Positions 1 to 4,904 of a DNA stretch of 5,052 bases are shown here, piece by piece. Positions within the stretch are counted from its first letter, which is position 1, and every line of letters begins with the position of its first letter. The notes beneath the pieces were generated by a model, which saw only the letters and a program-made list of their open reading frames with translations, searched no databases and was not told the origin of the DNA. Source of the DNA: Gammaproteobacteria bacterium (lineage in GTDB: Bacteria; Pseudomonadota; Gammaproteobacteria; Arenicellales; Poriferihabitantaceae). The stretch is from contig JAIBDK010000201.1 of the NCBI GenBank assembly GCA_024679435.1, positions 1 through 5,052 on the forward strand, in the 5' to 3' direction. Position numbers and translations under genes: made by a program.

Positions 1-355
1 ACAGAGGTCCTTCCTGGAAGGCGAAAGATGCGTTTTCTGGTTGATAAATTTCAGTGCCGGTAAGGTCTGATGGAAGCAGGTCCGGAGTGAACTGGATTCG
101 GTGAAACTCTCCGTCGAGCAGTTCAGCCAGAGATTTAATGGCTCTGGTTTTAGCGAGACCGGGTGCTCCTTCTACAAGAAGATGGCCGTCAGATAATAAC
201 GCAACAATAAGTTGTTTGCTTAGATGAGGTTGGCCGAGAATTTTTTTCTGCAGATCCAGCAACACATTTTGAAATAGTTTATTTAACCCTGTGTTCGGTT
301 TGTGATCGATATGGGCGGCGGTTTGTTCAGGAAAATATGTTGATTCTGTTACCAT
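1..355 (-). CDS. MoxR-family AAA+ ATPase, N-terminal part (cut by left edge)
   Basis: This is an open frame of 118 codons reading leftwards from an ATG at 355-353 and leaving the window without a stop. It has a variable N-terminus (residues 1-25), a helical stretch with ILGQ (39-42), the Walker A loop GAPGLAKT (63-70), and the block QFTPDLLPSDLTG (88-100) followed by FQEGP (113-117). This combination of motifs is diagnostic of MoxR ATPases, which act as chaperone-like ATPases in assembling or activating protein complexes, usually beside genes for DUF58 and von Willebrand A proteins. Those partners would lie downstream, beyond the left edge, so the client cannot be named. Walker B and the sensor motifs are also outside. 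No good Shine-Dalgarno sequence precedes the ATG, but no other start codon fits the conserved N-terminus better. The gene diverges from the small membrane protein gene at 484. The family call is firm; the specific role is unknown. Confidence 0.93.
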   Translation of the reverse strand, partial: MVTESTYFPEQTAAHIDHKPNTGLNKLFQNVLLDLQKKILGQPHLSKQLIVALLSDGHLLVEGAPGLAKTRAIKSLAELLDGEFHRIQFTPDLLPSDLTGTEIYQPENASFAFQEGPL

Positions 356-374
356 GTTACGGGATTTTTTGTGA

Positions 375-380
375 ATTATA
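375..380 (-). promoter_or_regulatory. Possible -10 element for the moxR-type gene
   Basis: Read on the minus strand this is a perfect TATAAT, about 20 bases upstream of the moxR ATG. No convincing -35 hexamer sits 16-18 bases further upstream, and the flanking DNA is AT-rich, so a chance match is quite possible. If real, the leader would be only about 13 bases long, consistent with the absence of a clear ribosome binding site. Confidence 0.25.
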
Positions 381-483
381 TATGAATGTTTATTTAACTT
401 CGGGTTATGCATAAAATGGGGCATTGTGATCATTTTGCAATCCTTTTGTCCCTTTAGAGTACCCCTGAATAGCGTATAACAAT

Positions 484-783
484 ATGAAGAATCTTTTTTC
501 GATACTGATGCTGGGTGCACGGGTCGTTGTGGCATCACTGATCGGCCTGTCGTTGCAACTTTTGATGCTGGTAAAACAACCTGATTTTTTACTTCGAATT
601 CAGGAAAAAATGAAAGACATGGCATCCACGGTGTTTTCCAGCATTGAAATAAATTCCCAGTATCATGTCGGATATAACCTTATAGGTGGAGACAATATCA
701 TAGTGCACACTTTATTTGTTCTGGTCGCGTATATAGGCATTCTTTTGATTTTGCTTCCTCTTAGAAAGGTGCGCAATAGATAA
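484..783 (+). CDS. Small two-helix inner-membrane protein of unknown function
   Basis: This 99-residue protein belongs to no family I recognise. It has two strongly hydrophobic segments, about residues 6-30 and 72-93. They are separated by a 40-residue linker containing a charged, probably helical stretch (about 33-50) and a Gly/Asn/Tyr-rich stretch (59-71). The basic C-terminus (RKVRNR) and basic residues at the N-terminal end suggest both ends are cytoplasmic with the linker in the periplasm. No clear Shine-Dalgarno precedes the ATG at 484, and a start at the ATG at 508 would lose part of the first helix. It lies 226 bases upstream of mlaF on the same strand and diverges from the moxR-type gene. 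The hydrophobic pattern and intact frame argue that it is real. A link to Mla lipid transport is only a positional inference. Confidence 0.72.
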   Translation: MKNLFSILMLGARVVVASLIGLSLQLLMLVKQPDFLLRIQEKMKDMASTVFSSIEINSQYHVGYNLIGGDNIIVHTLFVLVAYIGILLILLPLRKVRNR

Positions 784-808
784 AAGGTTTTGTAAATACC
801 AGGTGGCA

Positions 809-922
809 ATGTCTGAAAGACAATGGCGTAATAACCATGGTTATATTTATTTCTGGTTGCAGCTAAGTAAAAGCTGGCGTCGAGACGAAAAGTTGGAGTA
901 TATGTTACTGAACGATTTCTGA
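809..922 (+). CDS. Doubtful 37-residue small ORF upstream of mlaF
   Basis: An ATG at 809 opens a 37-codon frame ending in TGA at 920-922. A Shine-Dalgarno-like AGGT lies at 801-804, four bases before the ATG. The predicted peptide starts MSERQWRNN, is rich in aromatic and basic residues with three tryptophans, has no membrane helix or signal peptide, and matches no family I know. A frame of this length is not rare by chance, and the perfect palindrome at 831-844 lies inside it. It could be a small protein, a leader peptide or nothing. Confidence 0.15.
   Translation: MSERQWRNNHGYIYFWLQLSKSWRRDEKLEYMLLNDF
831..844. promoter_or_regulatory. Perfect 14-base palindrome, possible operator
   Basis: ATAACCATGGTTAT is identical to its own reverse complement with no central spacer. 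It lies 166 bases upstream of the mlaF start, in the gap after the small membrane protein gene. Perfect symmetry without a loop fits a dimeric protein binding site better than an RNA hairpin, and no T-run follows to make it a terminator. No known operator consensus was recognised. Confidence 0.3.
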
Positions 923-1009
923 ATTGTGACAGGGGTTTATGGTCAAGGATGTAGTGTGTTCTGTTAAACTCCAGATTCAAAATCAGGATTTCAAAACCCC
1001 TTCGATAAT

Positions 1010-1834
1010 ATGTCTCAGACTGTTTCCTTACCTCACGATGATTCGCCATTGGTGATTGCTGAAAACTTACACTTTTCATTCAGCGGTCGCCCGATATACA
1101 GTGGTCTGAATTTATCTATTCCTGAGGGAAAAATTACCGTGATACTTGGCCCCAGCGGGTGCGGAAAGTCCACTTTTCTGGGACTCCTCGGTGGTCGGCT
1201 GCGTCCTGATTCCGGGGTTCTTAAGTTTAACGGGAAGGATATTCCCCGTAGTGGTTCAGGATTGATTGCCATGCGAAGAAAAATGGGGATGCTTTTTCAA
1301 AACAGCGCATTATTGACCGATCTCAATGTATTTGAAAACGTCGCTTTTCCGTTTCGGGAGCAAACCGATTTACCTGAAGCAATAATTCGCATTCTGGTGT
1401 TAATGAAGCTTGAAATGGTCGGCCTGCGCGGGGCAAGAAACATGATGCCTTCGGAGTTATCCGGTGGAATGTCCCGGCGCGTTTCTCTCGCCAGGGCGAT
1501 TGCACTGGACCCTGAACTGGTTATGTATGACGAACCCTTTGTCGGATTAGACCCGGTATCTATGGGAGTGATTGTTAAGTTAATTAGTGAATTGAACGAT
1601 GCTATGGGAATCACTTCTGTGATTGTTACCCATGATGTGGCAGAAGGGTGCAGTATTGCGGATTATGTTTATCTTCTGGATGGTGGTGGTGTGGCCGGGC
1701 ATGGAAGCCCTGAAGAAATGATGAACAGTGATAATCCCGGGGTGCGTCAGTTCATGCAGGGACTGCCAGATGGCCCAGTCGGCTTTCATTACCCTGCAGC
1801 AGATTATATTCTGGATCTCGGAGTTGAAAAATGA
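1010..1834 (+). CDS. mlaF: MlaF, ATP-binding subunit of the Mla phospholipid transporter
   Basis: This is the 274-residue cytoplasmic ATPase that powers the MlaFEDB complex moving phospholipids across the inner-membrane side of the Mla pathway. All ABC motifs are present: Walker A GPSGCGKST (47-55), Q-loop glutamine 97 in LFQNSALL, signature LSGGM (150-154), Walker B LVMYDEP with catalytic Glu175, D-loop GLD (179-181) and switch His208. The C-terminal tail QFMQGLPDGPVGFHYPA (247-263) is the MlaF-specific extension, which in E. coli contributes to dimerisation and MlaB contact, and it separates this protein from generic ABC ATPases. Length is close to E. coli MlaF (about 269). The ATG at 1010 is the first start after an in-frame stop at 965. 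It has no good Shine-Dalgarno (the nearest AGGA is about 21 bases upstream), so the exact start is less certain than the identity. It overlaps mlaE by four bases. Confidence 0.97.
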   Translation: MSQTVSLPHDDSPLVIAENLHFSFSGRPIYSGLNLSIPEGKITVILGPSGCGKSTFLGLLGGRLRPDSGVLKFNGKDIPRSGSGLIAMRRKMGMLFQNSALLTDLNVFENVAFPFREQTDLPEAIIRILVLMKLEMVGLRGARNMMPSELSGGMSRRVSLARAIALDPELVMYDEPFVGLDPVSMGVIVKLISELNDAMGITSVIVTHDVAEGCSIADYVYLLDGGGVAGHGSPEEMMNSDNPGVRQFMQGLPDGPVGFHYPAADYILDLGVEK

Positions 1835-2613
1835 TCAGTCTGGTTCAGGGACTTGGTCGATGGGGTGTAAGTTTTATCGCCCGTTTGGGAGAAGCCGTGT
1901 TGTTTTTATTGGGCGCAATATCTGGCGCGGCCAAAAGCCTGCGTCGTGGCAGGCTGATTATTCAACAGTTGTATTCCATTGGCGTGCTGACGATGCTCAT
2001 CATAATGGTGTCGGGGCTTTTTGTGGGTATGGTGCTTGGTTTGCAAGGTTATTATCAGCTTGTTAATTTCAGTGCTGAATCAAGTCTTGGGATGGTCGTA
2101 GCACTGTTCTTGGTGCGCGAGCTCGGGCCGGTGCTAGCCGCACTTTTGTTCGCAGGCCGCGCAGGTTCGGCGCTTACGGCCGAAATCGGTTTGATGAGAG
2201 CCACTGACCAGTTGGCAGCCATGGAGATGATGGCAGTCGACCCGATGCAGCGGGTGGTGGGGCCAAGATTTGTTGCGGGCATTATTGCTATGCCGTTACT
2301 CGCTGCAATGTTGAGTGCAATTGGTGTGCTCGGCGGGTATTTAATTGGTCATGGACAGTTTGGAGTGGATCCGGGTGTGTATTGGTCATCCATGCAAAAT
2401 GGCGTAGATTTTTATGACGATATTCTAAATGGTGTAATAAAGAGTGTTGTTTTTGGTGTGATTGTGGTCTGGGTAGCCCTGTTCGAAGGCTATGTGGCTA
2501 CTCCAACATCTGAAGGTGTGAGCCGGGCTACGACCCGCACCGTGGTAACTTCTTCTTTGGCAATCCTAGGTGGGGATTATATTTTGACAGCATTAATGTT
2601 TGGAGGTTTGTAG
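1831..2613 (+). CDS. mlaE: MlaE, permease subunit of the Mla phospholipid transporter
   Basis: This is the integral inner-membrane subunit that forms the lipid pathway in MlaFEDB, with two copies per complex. The 260-residue length equals that of E. coli MlaE. After an N-terminal interfacial helix (about 1-40) come hydrophobic segments near 48-75, 88-110, 147-173, 203-222 and 238-258. The MlaE/DUF140 family hallmark is clear: RELGP (96-100) followed by LLFAGRAGSALTAEIG (105-120) and the MEMMAVDP block (131-138), the region that couples to the ATPase. The start codon lies inside the mlaF stop (ATGA at 1831-1834), with GGAG at 1820-1823 as ribosome binding site seven bases before the ATG. This indicates translational coupling to mlaF and matched subunit supply. 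Nothing is missing or unusual compared with the family. Confidence 0.97.
   Translation: MISLVQGLGRWGVSFIARLGEAVLFLLGAISGAAKSLRRGRLIIQQLYSIGVLTMLIIMVSGLFVGMVLGLQGYYQLVNFSAESSLGMVVALFLVRELGPVLAALLFAGRAGSALTAEIGLMRATDQLAAMEMMAVDPMQRVVGPRFVAGIIAMPLLAAMLSAIGVLGGYLIGHGQFGVDPGVYWSSMQNGVDFYDDILNGVIKSVVFGVIVVWVALFEGYVATPTSEGVSRATTRTVVTSSLAILGGDYILTALMFGGL
2602..2607 (+). promoter_or_regulatory. Strong Shine-Dalgarno that fixes the mlaD start
   Basis: GGAGGT lies in the last codons of mlaE, ten bases before the ATG at 2618. It supports 2618 over the in-frame TTG at 2600, which lies upstream of the Shine-Dalgarno itself and would prepend six residues that do not resemble MlaD. Confidence 0.8.
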
Positions 2614-2617
2614 ATTT

Positions 2618-3088
2618 ATGCATACGAAAAGTATCGAAGTATGGGTCGGGATATTTATGTTACTCGGTGTTTTGGCTCTTGCAATGCTTGCCTTTCAGGT
2701 TAGTAATTCCACGGCTGGAGGAGGGCAGACGTACCGAATTGAAGCTCAGTTTGATAACGTGGGCGGATTGACTATTAAGGCGCCGGTTATGATCGGTGGG
2801 GTTAAGGTCGGTCGGGTTGGAGATATATGGATTGACAAGGAAGATTATGTCGCCGTGGTCGGGTTGGATATAAATGAAACCTTTGACACTCTGCCGGATG
2901 ATACTGGAGCATCGGTGCTGACATCAGGATTGCTTGGTGCCCAGTTTGTTGGTCTATCTCCGGGATCTTCTGACTTTTATCTGGAAGATGGTGATATGTT
3001 GGAATTTACGCAGTCTGCACTTCAGCTCGAATCTCTGATAAGTCAGTTTATGTTCAATCAGGGAAAAAGTGAAAAAGTGGAAGAATGA
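2618..3088 (+). CDS. mlaD: MlaD, MCE-domain substrate-binding subunit
   Basis: This 156-residue protein is anchored by one N-terminal helix (about 9-28), with its domain in the periplasm. In E. coli MlaD forms a hexameric ring on MlaE through which lipid passes to or from MlaC. The N-terminus KSIEVWVGIFMLLG is typical. The MCE domain spans about 38-116, with FDNVGGL (45-51), the APVMIGGVKVGRV strand region (55-67) and the pore-loop motif SGLLGAQFVGL (103-113). A C-terminal helix, LQLESLISQFMFNQ (136-149), matches the LIGQFLYG helix that lines the pore in E. coli. The protein ends soon after it and lacks the long low-complexity tail of E. coli MlaD (183 residues), so it is shorter but functionally complete. 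The start at 2618, four bases after the mlaE stop, is chosen for its Shine-Dalgarno at 2602-2607. Confidence 0.96.
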   Translation: MHTKSIEVWVGIFMLLGVLALAMLAFQVSNSTAGGGQTYRIEAQFDNVGGLTIKAPVMIGGVKVGRVGDIWIDKEDYVAVVGLDINETFDTLPDDTGASVLTSGLLGAQFVGLSPGSSDFYLEDGDMLEFTQSALQLESLISQFMFNQGKSEKVEE

Positions 3089-3090
3089 TA

Positions 3091-3738
3091 ATGAATAAAA
3101 TTATTACAGTTTTTTCAAGTTTCTCATTGGCAATTTTGCTTGCGATCTGTGTGGGTAATAGTGCCGGTTATGCTGCGGCTAACGACGATCCTGCGTTAGT
3201 TATAGATTCCACGGTTAAAAGTTTGTTTGATGAGTTCACCGCATCCAGAGATCGTTTAGAATCAAACAAAGGTGAATTGTTTGTGCTGGTGAATGATATT
3301 GCAAGCCCGCTTTTTGACTTTAATTATATCTCTAAGCTGGTGCTCGCGAAGAGCTGGAAAAAAGCGAGTGAGCAACAAAAAACAGATTTTGCACTTGAAT
3401 TTAAGAGATTGCTTATAGTCACTTATGCGACGGCGCTGTTTCAGTATACCGGTGAGGAGACGATGTCATTTGGTGAAACCGGGTTTCGTGAAAAAAAAGG
3501 GGTTCAGTTGGCCAAGGTTAATACCGAGGTGTTTATTAATGAGGGCTCACCTATACCGGTGGTTTACGACATGATTAAAAAAGAGGATGGAGATTGGAAA
3601 ATTTTCAATCTCACGGTGGGAGATCTCAATATGGTGCTCAATTACCGAAATGTCATACAGTCGTCGATTCAAAGTGATGGTCTTGATGCGTTGATACTTT
3701 CAATGAAAGAAAATAATCAAAAACACTATCGTCAGTAA
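3091..3738 (+). CDS. mlaC: MlaC, periplasmic phospholipid-binding shuttle
   Basis: MlaC is the soluble carrier that ferries phospholipid between the outer-membrane MlaA-porin complex and MlaD. This 215-residue protein (E. coli about 211) starts with a signal peptide: MNK, a hydrophobic core to about residue 22, and an Ala-rich cleavage region YAAA at 27-30 before NDDP. The Tol-Tol-Ttg2 domain follows, with PLFDFNYISKLVLAKSW (73-89) and KTDFALEFKRLLIVTYATAL (97-116) as typical conserved helices, then the strands of the lipid pocket. An ATG at 3085 overlaps the mlaD stop, but the ATG at 3091 is preferred because GTGGAAGA at 3077-3084 is well placed only for it. The earlier start would just add Met-Ile. 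Cys20 does not make a lipobox, since Ile precedes it, so the protein should be soluble. Confidence 0.95.
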   Translation: MNKIITVFSSFSLAILLAICVGNSAGYAAANDDPALVIDSTVKSLFDEFTASRDRLESNKGELFVLVNDIASPLFDFNYISKLVLAKSWKKASEQQKTDFALEFKRLLIVTYATALFQYTGEETMSFGETGFREKKGVQLAKVNTEVFINEGSPIPVVYDMIKKEDGDWKIFNLTVGDLNMVLNYRNVIQSSIQSDGLDALILSMKENNQKHYRQ

Positions 3739-3758
3739 CAAACACTATCTACAATATC
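3721..3758 (+). repeat. Degenerate 19-base tandem duplication at the mlaC 3' end
   Basis: Two adjacent 19-base units, 3721-3739 and 3740-3758, match at 15 of 19 positions, with the first ten bases (AAACACTATC) identical. The first unit encodes the last residues of MlaC and its stop codon; the second lies in the gap before mlaB, just upstream of its Shine-Dalgarno. It looks like a local slippage duplication that has since diverged. Confidence 0.6.
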
Positions 3759-3769
3759 AAAGGTCAAGC

Positions 3770-4051
3770 GTGTCTGAGTTGCAAATAACAGGTCAAAAAA
3801 TATCGCCAAAGGGTGATCTGGTTGCCGAAAAAATTCGTGCGTTGTATGAGCAGTCCCCAATCTTTGGAAGCGCGGATTATGAGATTGACCTTTCTGAAGT
3901 CAGAAAATCTGATAGTGCCGGGCTGGCATTGCTGGTTTACTGGTATCGTCAAGCGGGTGATAAAAACGGCAGGATAGTTTTTAAAAACTGTCCGGAAAGT
4001 ATGATGGAGATTGCTCGCTTAAACGGGCTTGGAGAAATGTTCGTGTCCTGA
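3770..4051 (+). CDS. mlaB: MlaB, STAS-domain regulator of the Mla transporter
   Basis: This 93-residue cytoplasmic protein is a single STAS domain. In E. coli MlaB binds MlaF and is needed for assembly and activity of the MlaFEDB complex. The STAS core is visible: strand IDLSEVRKSDSAGLALL (39-55) with the loop serine at 49 (S-A-G), in the place of the conserved Thr (T-G-G) of E. coli MlaB, then a helix to about 62, strand RIVFKNCP (68-75) and the C-terminal MMEIARLNGLGEMF helix region. The start is GTG at 3770, with AAAGGT at 3759-3764 five bases upstream. No ATG start fits the N-terminus. It follows mlaC by 31 bases and is the last gene of the mla block. Identity rests on the STAS pattern plus position, since MlaB sequences diverge widely. 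Confidence 0.93.
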   Translation: MSELQITGQKISPKGDLVAEKIRALYEQSPIFGSADYEIDLSEVRKSDSAGLALLVYWYRQAGDKNGRIVFKNCPESMMEIARLNGLGEMFVS

Positions 4052-4110
4052 GTGGAGACTTGCATCGCAATGCGGGCTTGAAATTGTTCAATTCGGCATT
4101 ATATTTCAAT

Positions 4111-4139
4111 TTGGTTGCTTGACCGCTACTTCTTATAAT
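4111..4139 (+). promoter_or_regulatory. Candidate sigma-70 promoter before the bolA-type gene
   Basis: A perfect TATAAT at 4134-4139 is preceded, after a 17-base spacer, by TTGGTT at 4111-4116, a partial match to the -35 consensus. The predicted start near 4146 would leave a leader of about ten bases that just includes the AGGT ribosome binding site (4147-4150). The closer TTGACC at 4119-4124 is a better hexamer but only nine bases from the -10. If used, this promoter would let the bolA-grx pair be expressed apart from mla. Confidence 0.4.
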
Positions 4140-4155
4140 TTTAAACAGGTTTATT

Positions 4156-4383
4156 ATGGTAACACCCGAAGACATACAAGCATGGATTGCTGAGGGAATG
4201 GAAAACAGTGACGTCAAAGTGCAGGGCGATGGCCAGCATTTTGAGGCGGTGATTATCAGTCCGGAATTTATAGGTAAATCTCTCATACAGCGTCACCAGA
4301 TGGTTTATGGTGTGCTCGGAGAGCGTATGAAATCCCAGATACACGCATTATCTATGAAAACCCTGACTCCAGATGAACTATAA
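4156..4383 (+). CDS. ibaG: BolA-family protein, IbaG-like
   Basis: This is a 75-residue BolA-fold protein. BolA proteins pair with monothiol CGFS glutaredoxins around a [2Fe-2S] cluster and act in Fe-S cluster handling; E. coli IbaG is linked to acid stress. Seen here: an N-terminal helix (about 3-16), strand VKVQGDGQHFEAVIIS (20-35) with the IbaG-like DGxHF, a loop and helix IQRHQMVYGVLGERM (44-58), and the conserved C-terminal IHALSMKTLTPDEL with invariant His63. The RHQMVY segment resembles BolA (RHRMIY) more than E. coli IbaG (KQQTVY), so the sequence mixes both subtypes. The symbol ibaG is given mainly for its place after mlaB, as in E. coli. The ATG at 4156 has AGGT five bases upstream. 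The gene follows mlaB by 104 bases and precedes the glutaredoxin by 47. Family certain, subtype less so. Confidence 0.88.
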   Translation: MVTPEDIQAWIAEGMENSDVKVQGDGQHFEAVIISPEFIGKSLIQRHQMVYGVLGERMKSQIHALSMKTLTPDEL

Positions 4384-4430
4384 TCTGAGACAGGATTTAC
4401 ACTAATCTATTTTTCAAGAGGCAATACATC

Positions 4431-4751
4431 ATGTCGATTCAAGAGCAACTTAAGGAAGTCATTGAAAGCAATGAAGTAATCCTGTTTATGAAAGGATCTC
4501 CTGACTTTCCACAATGCGGTTTTTCGGGAAAAACCGCCCAGATGCTTGCGGCCTGTGATGTTCGCTTCGCATCTGTTGATGTGCTTGCAGATCAGTCCGT
4601 TAGGGAGGGAATTAAGGAATTCTCCAATTGGCCAACCGTTCCACAACTATATGTTCGAGGAGAATTCATCGGTGGCTGCGATATTATGACTGAAATGTAT
4701 GAAAGCGGAGAACTTCAGAAAGTACTAAAGCCGGATGAGCAGGAATCCTGA
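4431..4751 (+). CDS. grxD: CGFS monothiol glutaredoxin (Grx4/GrxD type)
   Basis: This 106-residue cytoplasmic protein has a single thioredoxin-fold glutaredoxin domain. Monothiol glutaredoxins of this class bind and transfer [2Fe-2S] clusters with glutathione, as homodimers or as heterodimers with BolA proteins, rather than acting mainly as disulfide reductases. Diagnostic features are Lys21 in FMKG (glutathione contact), the active-site CGFS at 29-32 with cluster ligand Cys29, the WPTVPQLY block with its cis-proline (67-74), and GGCDI (81-85) for glutathione binding. The length is close to E. coli GrxD (115). AAGAGG at 4416-4421 is the ribosome binding site, nine bases before the ATG. It follows the BolA-family gene by 47 bases with no terminator between, so the two are probably cotranscribed. 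In E. coli the gene after ibaG is murA, so this position is different. Confidence 0.95.
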   Translation: MSIQEQLKEVIESNEVILFMKGSPDFPQCGFSGKTAQMLAACDVRFASVDVLADQSVREGIKEFSNWPTVPQLYVRGEFIGGCDIMTEMYESGELQKVLKPDEQES

Positions 4752-4818
4752 TTCGGTTTAGCGTCTATTGCGCTGATGTCTGTTGGAGCCCTGTCTACTA
4801 GACCTGCTTCAATTGCTG

Positions 4819-4835
4819 TGAGCCGTTCCGGCTCG
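4819..4835 (+). other. GC-rich stem-loop after the glutaredoxin gene
   Basis: GAGCCG (4820-4825) pairs with CGGCTC (4829-4834) around a TTC loop, with one more possible T-G pair outside. The stem could form in RNA about 70 bases after the grxD stop. No run of T follows it (the next bases are GATTATTG), so it is at best a weak or factor-assisted terminator. The imperfectly related palindrome GTCTA-c-TAGAC lies nearby at 4793-4803. Confidence 0.35.
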
Positions 4836-4847
4836 ATTATTGCCGCA

Positions 4848-4875
4848 TTGATTTGTCTGCATTTGTTTACATAAT
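4848..4875 (+). promoter_or_regulatory. Candidate sigma-70 promoter for the rhodanese gene
   Basis: TTGATT (4848-4853), four of six consensus bases, is separated by 16 bases from CATAAT (4870-4875), five of six. It lies just after the stem-loop and about 30 bases before the GTG start at 4905, a suitable distance for a short leader containing the Shine-Dalgarno. This suggests the rhodanese gene is its own transcription unit. Confidence 0.4.
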
Positions 4876-4904
4876 GCTATTTAAGTTTTGAGGAGAAACT
4901 GACT

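Noticed and set aside
423..441. CRP- or FNR-like site (TGTGATCATTTTGCAAT region) upstream of the small membrane protein gene
   Set aside because: Only one half resembles the CRP consensus and the second half does not match; FNR symmetry is also absent.
663..1079. 138-codon open frame on the minus strand across the gap upstream of mlaF
   Set aside because: It overlaps the end of the small membrane protein gene and the start of mlaF on the opposite strand, and its translation has no recognisable motif or domain-like pattern. It is most likely an open frame by chance.
2600..2617. TTG at 2600 as an upstream start for mlaD
   Set aside because: It precedes the strong Shine-Dalgarno at 2602-2607 and adds six residues unlike MlaD. 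The ATG at 2618 has correct spacing and gives the typical N-terminus.
3091..3150. Lipoprotein signal in MlaC around Cys20
   Set aside because: The residue before the cysteine is Ile, not Gly, Ala or Ser as a lipobox needs, and a normal Ala-rich signal peptidase I region follows at residues 27-30.
4060..4074. Short inverted repeat (TTGC-ATC-GCAA, also GCAT/ATGC) after mlaB as an operon terminator
   Set aside because: The stems are only four base pairs and no T-run follows, so an intrinsic terminator is not supported.
4776..4874. 32-codon ORF between the glutaredoxin and rhodanese genes
   Set aside because: It has no ribosome binding site, overlaps the stem-loop and the candidate promoter, and its length is easily reached by chance.
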